From positions 62,001 to 126,000 of the forward strand of contig NZ_QRVE01000001.1 in the NCBI RefSeq assembly GCF_003462685.1: a stretch of DNA of 64,000 bases, written 5' to 3'. Source of the DNA: Collinsella sp. AF23-4AC (GTDB lineage Bacteria; Actinomycetota; Coriobacteriia; Coriobacteriales; Coriobacteriaceae). Positions 58,248-64,000 of the stretch are shown here, piece after piece. The first letter of the stretch is position 1, and every line of letters starts with the position of its first letter. Position numbers and translations under genes: made by a program. The notes beneath the pieces are model-generated. The model had not been told where the DNA came from, searched no databases, and saw nothing but the letters and a program-made list of their open reading frames with translations.

Positions 58248-59270
58248 ATGATTGCAATTTTAAAGCAGAGCGCCAGCGACGAGGCCGTCAGCCATATCGT
58301 CAGCTGGATTGAAAAAAAGGGTCTGAAGACCGATGTCTCGCGCGGCGAGAACGAGACGATCATCGGCCTGGTGGGCGATACGACCAAGATCGACCCGTTC
58401 CTGCTCGAGTCTATGGACGTCGTCGAGCGCGTACAGCGCGTCTCCGAGCCGTTCAAGCGCGCCAACCGCAAGTTCCACCCCGAGGACTCCGTCATCGACT
58501 GCGGCCACGGCGTACATGTAGGCGGCGATCAGTTCCAGGTCATCGCCGGCCCCTGCTCCGTCGAGGGCGAGAACCTCATCCGCATCGCCCGCCGCGTGAA
58601 GGCCGCCGGCGCCACGATGCTGCGCGGCGGCGCCTACAAGCCCCGCACCTCCCCATACGCCTACCAGGGCATGGGTCCCGCCGGCCTTGACCTGCTGTGC
58701 GAGGCATCGGCCGAGCTCGACATGCCGATCGTCACCGAGATCATGGACCCACGCGACGTGCAGGTCTTCCTGGACAAGAAGATCGACGTCATGCAGATCG
58801 GCGCCCGCAACGCCCAGAACTTCCCTCTGCTCAAAGAGGTCGGCAAGACCAAGACTCCGATCTTGCTTAAGCGCGGCATGTCCGGCACGATCGATGAGCT
58901 GCTCATGGCCGCCGAGTACATCATGAGTGAGGGCAACGACAACGTCATCCTGTGCGAGCGCGGTATCCGCACCTTCGAGACCCGCACCCGCAACACCTTC
59001 GACCTCAACGCCGTGCCGGTGCTGCACCACCTGTCGCACCTGCCCGTCGTCGCCGACCCCAGCCACGCCACCGGCTACACCCGCTACGTTGAGCCTATGG
59101 CGCTCGCCGCGACCGCCTGCGGTGCCAACGGCCTGGAGATCGAGGTCCACGACGAGCCGAGCCGTGCCTGGTCAGACGGCGCTCAGGCCCTCACCCCCGA
59201 TCAGTTCGACGACACCATGCGCCGCATCCGAGCCATCCGCGAGGTCGTCTGCCAAGAGACCATGGAGTAA
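58248..59270 (+). CDS. aroF: 3-deoxy-7-phosphoheptulonate (DAHP) synthase, type I beta
   Basis: First step of the shikimate pathway, from PEP and erythrose-4-phosphate. 340 aa: an N-terminal ferredoxin-like domain (about 1-70), then the barrel with VIAGPCSVEG, GGAYKPRTSPYAYQG, QIGARNAQNFPLL, KRGMSGTIDELL and VADPSHATG. The N-terminal domain is the type I beta form that usually senses Tyr or Phe. ATG 58248 has a GAGGTGAGAGG site upstream. First gene of the aro operon, 3 nt before tyrA. Confidence 0.96.
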   Translation: MIAILKQSASDEAVSHIVSWIEKKGLKTDVSRGENETIIGLVGDTTKIDPFLLESMDVVERVQRVSEPFKRANRKFHPEDSVIDCGHGVHVGGDQFQVIAGPCSVEGENLIRIARRVKAAGATMLRGGAYKPRTSPYAYQGMGPAGLDLLCEASAELDMPIVTEIMDPRDVQVFLDKKIDVMQIGARNAQNFPLLKEVGKTKTPILLKRGMSGTIDELLMAAEYIMSEGNDNVILCERGIRTFETRTRNTFDLNAVPVLHHLSHLPVVADPSHATGYTRYVEPMALAATACGANGLEIEVHDEPSRAWSDGAQALTPDQFDDTMRRIRAIREVVCQETME

Positions 59271-59273
59271 CCC

Positions 59274-60188
59274 ATGGGTACGGTGAGAAACGCGCGCGTT
59301 AACCAGGGCGGCCCCAAGTGCGCCGGCATTGTGGGCCTGGGCCTCATCGGCGGCAGCTTTGCCCGCGGCTATGCGCAGGCGGGCGTCCGCGTGCTGGCCT
59401 GGGACCCCGATGACGATGTCATGACTGCCGCCAGCATGGGCACCGTTGCCGGAGAACTCAACGACGAGACACTCGGCGAATGCGACATCATCGTGCTGGC
59501 TTGCTACCCCGAAGCCTGCATCGAGTGGCTCGAGGCGCATGCCCAGGCACTCGCCGACGCCACCGACACCGAGGCCATCATGGGCCCCGTGGTGATCGAC
59601 ACGGTGGGCGTCAAGGGCATTGTGTGCGAGCGCGCCTTTGAGCTTGCCCGCGAGCACGGCTTTTACTTTGTGGGCGCGCACCCCATGGCGGGCACCCAGT
59701 TCTCGGGCTACGCGCACTCCCGCGCCGACTTGTTCCAGGGCGCGCCGCTCGTGCTCGTGCCGCCCGCGGTGGACGATGCGCTCAAGCTGGAACTTTTGGG
59801 CCAGGTGCGCGAGATGGTACGCCCCTTGGGCTTTGGCAAGTTCAGCGTGACCAGCGCTGCCGAACACGACCGCGTCATCGCCTTTACGAGCCAGCTCGCG
59901 CACGTGGTATCAAACGCCTACGTCAAAAGCCCGACCGCCCAAGTTCACCACGGTTTTTCGGCCGGTAGCTACCGCGATCTCACCCGCGTGGCGCACCTCA
60001 ACCCGCAAATGTGGTCCGAGCTCATGATCGACGACGCCGACGCACTCGCCTTCGAGATCGACCATCTGATCGAGTCGCTTGGCGCCTACAGCCGTGCACT
60101 CAAGGACCGCGACCAGCGCTATCTGGAGAATCTCCTTGCCGAGGGCGACCGCATTAAGCGCGCACTCGACGACGAGGCCTCCCACTAG
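59274..60188 (+). CDS. tyrA: Prephenate dehydrogenase
   Basis: NAD(P)-dependent oxidative decarboxylation of prephenate toward tyrosine. 304 aa. Dinucleotide motif GIVGLGLIGGSFARGY near the N-terminus, active-site HPMAGTQFSGYAHS in the centre, and the helical C-terminal dimer domain. No chorismate mutase or ACT domain is attached. Between aroF and aroB. Confidence 0.94.
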   Translation: MGTVRNARVNQGGPKCAGIVGLGLIGGSFARGYAQAGVRVLAWDPDDDVMTAASMGTVAGELNDETLGECDIIVLACYPEACIEWLEAHAQALADATDTEAIMGPVVIDTVGVKGIVCERAFELAREHGFYFVGAHPMAGTQFSGYAHSRADLFQGAPLVLVPPAVDDALKLELLGQVREMVRPLGFGKFSVTSAAEHDRVIAFTSQLAHVVSNAYVKSPTAQVHHGFSAGSYRDLTRVAHLNPQMWSELMIDDADALAFEIDHLIESLGAYSRALKDRDQRYLENLLAEGDRIKRALDDEASH

Positions 60189-60224
60189 ACCACCTATCAC
60201 GCCAGGTCGAAAGGACCGAAGCTT

Positions 60225-61331
60225 ATGGCGATTACCATCGATATCGACACCGCACGCCCCTACCAGGTGCATGTTGGCACGTTTTTGCTGGAGCAGGCGG
60301 GACCGCTCGTGCGCGCCACTGCCGGCGGCACCAAGGCCGTCATCGTGACGGACACCAACGTGGGCCCGCTCTACCAGATGCCCGTTAAGCAGAGTCTGGA
60401 GGCATCAGGCTACGAGGTGAGCATCTGCACCTTCGAGGCCGGCGAGGCCCATAAGCGCGCCGAAACCTATGTTGCCATTTTGGAGTTTGTGGCCGAGCAC
60501 GAGCTTTCACGCTCCGACGTGATCGTTGCACTCGGCGGCGGTGTCGTGGGCGACGTGGCCGGCTTTGTGGCCGCCACCTACATGCGCGGCTGCAAGTTTG
60601 TGCAGATCCCCACGAGTCTGCTCGCCATGGTGGATTCGTCGGTGGGCGGCAAGACGGCCATCGACCTGGCTGCCGGCAAGAACTTGGCCGGCGCCTTTTG
60701 GCAGCCGAGCGTGGTTATCGCCGATGTGGGGTGCCTGGCCACCCTCACGCCCGAGCAGTTCGCCGACGGCTGCGGCGAGGTCGTCAAGCATGCCGTAATC
60801 GCCGATCCGGAACTCTTCGATGAGCTCGAGAAGACCCCGCTCACGCTGGAGCTGCTCAACCAGGACGTGGCTCGCGTGGCGCTCATCATCGCCCGCAATA
60901 TCGACATCAAGCGCGCCGTGGTCGTCGCCGACGAGCGCGAAACCAACCAGCGCAAGCTCCTCAACTTTGGACACAGCGCCGGACACGCCGTCGAGGCCTG
61001 CGAGCACTTTGAGCTCGGACACGGCAACTGCGTGTCGATCGGCATGGGCATCATCACGCGCGCCGCGGCCTTGCACGGCGTCTGCGATGCTGCACTGCCC
61101 GGTCGTATTGAGGAACTCTGCGCCCGCCATGGCCTCAAGACCCGCTGCGACCTCGATGTCGATGCCGTCTTTGCCGAGGCGCTCCACGACAAGAAGCGCG
61201 CGGGCGACACCATCGACCTGGTGATTCCGCACGGCATTGGCCGCTGCAGCATCGACCGCACGCCGCTTTCCACTTTCCACGAACTTATTGCCGAGGGCCT
61301 CGGCCAGAAGGGAGACGCTTCCGCATGCTAG
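60225..61331 (+). CDS. aroB: 3-dehydroquinate synthase
   Basis: Second shikimate step, NAD and divalent metal dependent. 368 aa. ALGGGVVGDVAGFVAATYMRG, PTSLLAMVDSSVGGKTAID and metal ligands in NFGHSAGHAVE. ATG 60225 with AAAGGA about 8 nt upstream. Overlaps aroA by 7 nt. Confidence 0.98.
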   Translation: MAITIDIDTARPYQVHVGTFLLEQAGPLVRATAGGTKAVIVTDTNVGPLYQMPVKQSLEASGYEVSICTFEAGEAHKRAETYVAILEFVAEHELSRSDVIVALGGGVVGDVAGFVAATYMRGCKFVQIPTSLLAMVDSSVGGKTAIDLAAGKNLAGAFWQPSVVIADVGCLATLTPEQFADGCGEVVKHAVIADPELFDELEKTPLTLELLNQDVARVALIIARNIDIKRAVVVADERETNQRKLLNFGHSAGHAVEACEHFELGHGNCVSIGMGIITRAAALHGVCDAALPGRIEELCARHGLKTRCDLDVDAVFAEALHDKKRAGDTIDLVIPHGIGRCSIDRTPLSTFHELIAEGLGQKGDASAC

Positions 61332-62644
61332 CCCGCATCACCCCGTCCCCGCTCAAGGGCAACGTTCCCGCCATCGCGTCCAAGTCGATGGCGCATCGCC
61401 TCATCATTTGCGCCGCGCTTGCCAACGGCGAGACGCACGTCACCTGCAACACTACCTGCGCCGATATCGAGGCCACGGTGCGTTGCCTCACGGCGCTCGG
61501 CGCCCGCATCGAGACCGTCGAGGATGGCTTCCAGGTCCACCCCACCATGAAGAGTGTTGAGTTTGGCCTGCTCAAGGCCCTTGCCGGCGGCACGCTCGAC
61601 TGCGGCGAGAGCGGCTCCACGCTGCGCTTTATGCTGCCCGTCGCCTGCGCGCTGGGTGCGGATGCCACCTTCGTGGGTCAGGGACGCTTGGGCGCCCGCC
61701 CGCTGTCCCCGCTCTCGGACGAGATCATCGCCGCCGGCTGCGACCTACAGGGTCTGGGCGGTTTTCCGCTCAAGACGAGCGGACGCATGCGCCCGGGTAC
61801 CTTTGTGCTGCCGGGCAACGTGAGCTCGCAGTATATCTCGGGCCTGCTGCTGGCAGCCCCGCTGCTCGCCCAGCCCTCCTGCGTGCAGGTGACCGGCCTT
61901 ATCGAGAGTCGCCCCTACATCAACCTGACACTCCAGGCCATGAAGGCCTTTGGCGTCGAGGTCAACGTCGAGCGTATTCCCGCCCGGGACGGCCAGCCCG
62001 AGGTCACAAACTTCCGCGTGAGCAGTGGCTCGTATCGCACGCCCGGTAACGTGGCCGTCGAGGGTGACTGGTCCAACGCTGCCTTTTGGCTGTGCGCCGG
62101 CGCCATCGGCTCCGACCCCATCACCGTCGAGGGTGTGTCACTTAGCTCGGCCCAGGGCGACCGTAACGTACTTGCCGCGCTTTCGCGCTTTGGCGCCCGC
62201 ATCGTGCGCTCCACCAACGCCGCCACCGTGCAGTCCGACAAACTCGCCGGCTTTGAGATGAGCGCCCACGATATTCCCGACCTCGTGCCCGTTATCTCGG
62301 CCGTGGCCTCACTGGCACAGGGCCGCACCTTTATCCGCGATTGCGCCCGTCTGCGCATCAAGGAATCTGACCGTCTGGTCACCACCACCCGCGAGCTCAC
62401 CGCGCTGGGCGCACAGGTGCGCATCGCCGGTGACGACCTCATCATCAAGGGCGTCGATGCCCTTACCGGCGGCGAGGTCGATTCGCACAACGACCACCGC
62501 ATCGCCATGATGGCAGCCATCGCCGCAAGTCGCGCCACCGGCGAGGTCGTGATTCACGGCGCCGAAGCCGTCAACAAGTCCTATCCCGATTTCTTCGACC
62601 ACTACCGCCTGTTGGGCGGCAAGGTCACGCTCGAGGAGGAATAG
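61325..62644 (+). CDS. aroA: 5-enolpyruvylshikimate-3-phosphate synthase
   Basis: Sixth shikimate step. 439 aa. PAIASKSMAHRLIICAALA, CGESGSTLRFMLPV and RIKESDRLVTTTREL are the substrate-binding blocks; the HRIAMM end block is present. The LDCGESGSTLRF loop differs from the class I LGNAGTAMRPL sequence, so it is closer to the class II group (inference). Overlaps aroB; 1 nt before aroC. Confidence 0.97.
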   Translation: MLARITPSPLKGNVPAIASKSMAHRLIICAALANGETHVTCNTTCADIEATVRCLTALGARIETVEDGFQVHPTMKSVEFGLLKALAGGTLDCGESGSTLRFMLPVACALGADATFVGQGRLGARPLSPLSDEIIAAGCDLQGLGGFPLKTSGRMRPGTFVLPGNVSSQYISGLLLAAPLLAQPSCVQVTGLIESRPYINLTLQAMKAFGVEVNVERIPARDGQPEVTNFRVSSGSYRTPGNVAVEGDWSNAAFWLCAGAIGSDPITVEGVSLSSAQGDRNVLAALSRFGARIVRSTNAATVQSDKLAGFEMSAHDIPDLVPVISAVASLAQGRTFIRDCARLRIKESDRLVTTTRELTALGAQVRIAGDDLIIKGVDALTGGEVDSHNDHRIAMMAAIAASRATGEVVIHGAEAVNKSYPDFFDHYRLLGGKVTLEEE

Positions 62645-62645
62645 C

Positions 62646-63743
62646 ATGTCCTCGACCTTTGGCAACGTATTGCATCTGAGCATCTTCGGCCAGTCGCACT
62701 CCCCCGCTATCGGTTGCTCGCTCGATGGCATCCCGGCGGGCATCGCCGTGGACCAGGAGAAGCTGCAGGCCTTCCTCGACCGTCGCGCCCCCGGTCGCGA
62801 CGAGACTGCGACCAAACGCCGCGAGGCCGACGCCGCGCATATCATCGCCGGTGTAGTCGATGGACATACCACCGGCGCGCCCATCGCTGCGATTATCGAG
62901 AACACCAACACGCGCTCCAAGGATTACTCCGAGCTGCGCCGCAAGCCCCGCCCCGGGCACGCAGACTTCTCTGCGCGCGTGAAGTACCACAACATGCACG
63001 ATGTCGCTGGTGGCGGGCATTTTTCCGGCCGCCTAACGGCACCTTTGTGCATCGCCGGCGGGATCGCGCTGCAGGCGCTCGAGGCCCGCGGCATTCAGGT
63101 CATGGCGCATGTGGCGCAGATCGGCGGCATCTCCGACCTGCCGATGGACGACATGGTCTATCGCGAGGCCGACCGCAAGGCGATCCTTACGAACGATCTT
63201 CCGTGCATTGACGCCGCCGCAGCCGGCCGCATGCGCGAGGAGATCCTAGCCGCGCGCGACGAGTTCGATAGCATCGGCGGCATCGTGGAGTGCGGCATTT
63301 ACGGGCTTCCCGCGGGCATCGGCGACCCCATGTTCGACGGCATCGAGAACCGCATCGCGCAAATCGCCTTTGGCATTCCCGCCGTAAAGGGCGTGGAGTT
63401 TGGCATGGGCTTTGCCGTGGCCGCCATGCGCGGCAGCGAGAACAACGACCCGTATCGCATCGATGCCGAGAACGGCAAGATCGAAGTCGAATCCAATAAC
63501 GCCGGCGGCATCCTGGGCGGTATTTCGACCGGCGCGCCCGTCATGTGGCGCATGGCCGTAAAGCCGACGCCCTCCATTGGCCGCGAGCAGCAGACCGTAG
63601 ACATGGACGCCATGGAAAATGCCGAGCTCTCGGTCCACGGCCGTCACGATCCCTGCATCGTCCCCCGAGCCGTCCCCGTAGCCGAAGCAGCCGCAGCGCT
63701 GGCCATCTGGGACGCCCTCCTCGAGGACGCAGGCCAGCTCTAA
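62646..63743 (+). CDS. aroC: Chorismate synthase
   Basis: Last common step, making chorismate with reduced FMN as cofactor. 365 aa. FGQSHSPAIGCSLDGIPAG, RKPRPGHADFSARVKY and the C-terminal RHDPCIVPRAVPVAEA are the three family signatures. ATG 62646. aroE, aroK and aroD/aroQ are not in the window. Confidence 0.98.
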   Translation: MSSTFGNVLHLSIFGQSHSPAIGCSLDGIPAGIAVDQEKLQAFLDRRAPGRDETATKRREADAAHIIAGVVDGHTTGAPIAAIIENTNTRSKDYSELRRKPRPGHADFSARVKYHNMHDVAGGGHFSGRLTAPLCIAGGIALQALEARGIQVMAHVAQIGGISDLPMDDMVYREADRKAILTNDLPCIDAAAAGRMREEILAARDEFDSIGGIVECGIYGLPAGIGDPMFDGIENRIAQIAFGIPAVKGVEFGMGFAVAAMRGSENNDPYRIDAENGKIEVESNNAGGILGGISTGAPVMWRMAVKPTPSIGREQQTVDMDAMENAELSVHGRHDPCIVPRAVPVAEAAAALAIWDALLEDAGQL

Positions 63744-63753
63744 CCCGACTCAC

Positions 63754-63774
63754 CTGAGTTGCCTGTCAACTCAG
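63754..63774 (+). other. Hairpin between aroC and pheA
   Basis: Perfect CTGAGTTG-CCTGT-CAACTCAG in the 53-nt gap, with no T run after it. More likely an mRNA processing or stability element than a terminator. Confidence 0.4.
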
Positions 63775-63796
63775 CCGTAACGCGAAAGGGACTTCC

Positions 63797-64000
63797 ATGG
63801 ACCTTGCCGATATTCGCCAGACCATCGATGGCATCGACACCGCGCTCCTCAACAGCTTTGTCGAGCGCATGGACATTGCCACCGAAGTCGCCAAGTCAAA
63901 AATCGAGATGGGCAAGGCCGTCTTCGACCCCGCCCGTGAGCGCTCCAAGCTCAACAACCTCGCCAGCCGTGCGCCCGAGCGCTACGAGGCCCAGACCATC
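63797..64000 (+). CDS. pheA: Chorismate mutase domain protein, probably PheA (3' end outside window)
   Basis: 68 codons visible. The N-terminal helix pattern (DLADIRQTIDGIDTALLNSF, then RMDIATEVAKSKIEMG, then DPARERSKL) is that of an AroQ-type chorismate mutase. In this operon position a fusion to prephenate dehydratase (P-protein) is the likeliest outcome, but the dehydratase part is beyond the window, so a stand-alone mutase is possible. ATG 63797 with AAAGGGAC upstream. Confidence 0.85.
   Translation, partial: MDLADIRQTIDGIDTALLNSFVERMDIATEVAKSKIEMGKAVFDPARERSKLNNLASRAPERYEAQTI

Noticed and set aside
57967..58250. Integration site (att) at tRNA-Arg
   Set aside because: No duplicated tRNA 3' end or integrase nearby; both flanks carry housekeeping genes.

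Overview
The window looks like a chromosomal stretch from a Collinsella-like member of the Coriobacteriia (Actinomycetota). Reasons: GC-rich third codon positions, frequent TTG and GTG starts, strong AAGGAGG-type ribosome binding sites, gene order mixing actinobacterial and Firmicute arrangements (pyrR-pyrB-pyrC-pyrK, dprA-trmFO-xerC, glyQS-ppsR-ppdK), an anaerobic fermentative AdhE, and PPDK with its regulatory protein. The genus is an inference; no rRNA or other marker was available to fix it.

Layout. 1-3600 (minus): pyrimidine operon pyrR-pyrB-pyrC-pyrK behind an RNA leader with a PyrR-type binding hairpin and terminator. 3.9-9 kb (plus, except the mobile element): rpmB, a REP-associated transposase element with 51-bp inverted ends, adhE and an APH-family kinase. 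9-19.4 kb (minus): rpsB-tsf, then pyrH-frr-uppS-cdsA-dxr-rseP-ispG-proS (translation, lipid carrier and isoprenoid synthesis, membrane proteolysis). 19.4-26 kb (minus): rplS-rnhB-yraN-comM-dprA-trmFO-xerC. 26-33.2 kb (minus): glyQ-glyS-ppsR-ppdK. 33.2-35.8 kb (minus): rpsP-khpA-rimM-trmD-lepB. 35.9-38.2 kb: divergent dinB, then a second REP-associated transposase element with different 35-bp ends. 38.2-42.2 kb (minus): rplU-rpmA-obgE-nadD-yqeK-rsfS. 42.2-51.8 kb (minus): mreB-mreC-mreD-mrdA-rodA, a DUF697-like protein, and a radical-SAM pair. 52-57.9 kb (minus): cyclophilin, TPR membrane protein, zinc-ribbon membrane protein, CtpE-like P-type ATPase, with tRNA-Arg(CCG) just upstream. 58.2-64 kb (plus): aromatic amino acid operon aroF-tyrA-aroB-aroA-aroC-pheA (last gene cut by the window edge) behind a leader with a terminator hairpin.

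How it works together: most of the window is housekeeping. It holds UMP synthesis and UMP kinase, ribosome parts and their maturation or GTPase factors, the elongation/Rod wall-synthesis machine with its lipid carrier (UppS), the last MEP-pathway steps, chorismate and Tyr/Phe synthesis, and pyruvate/PEP plus ethanol metabolism. I found no CRISPR array, prophage, toxin-antitoxin pair, defence island or biosynthetic gene cluster, and nothing I can defend as a wholly new system. The most unusual signals are the two distinct transposase/repeat elements, a cytosolic insertion in the site-2 protease, a xerC gene with no ordinary start codon covering its N-terminus, leader RNAs before pyrR and aroF, a recurrent TGC-extended -10 promoter, and an uncharacterised DUF697-like protein in the rod-shape cluster.
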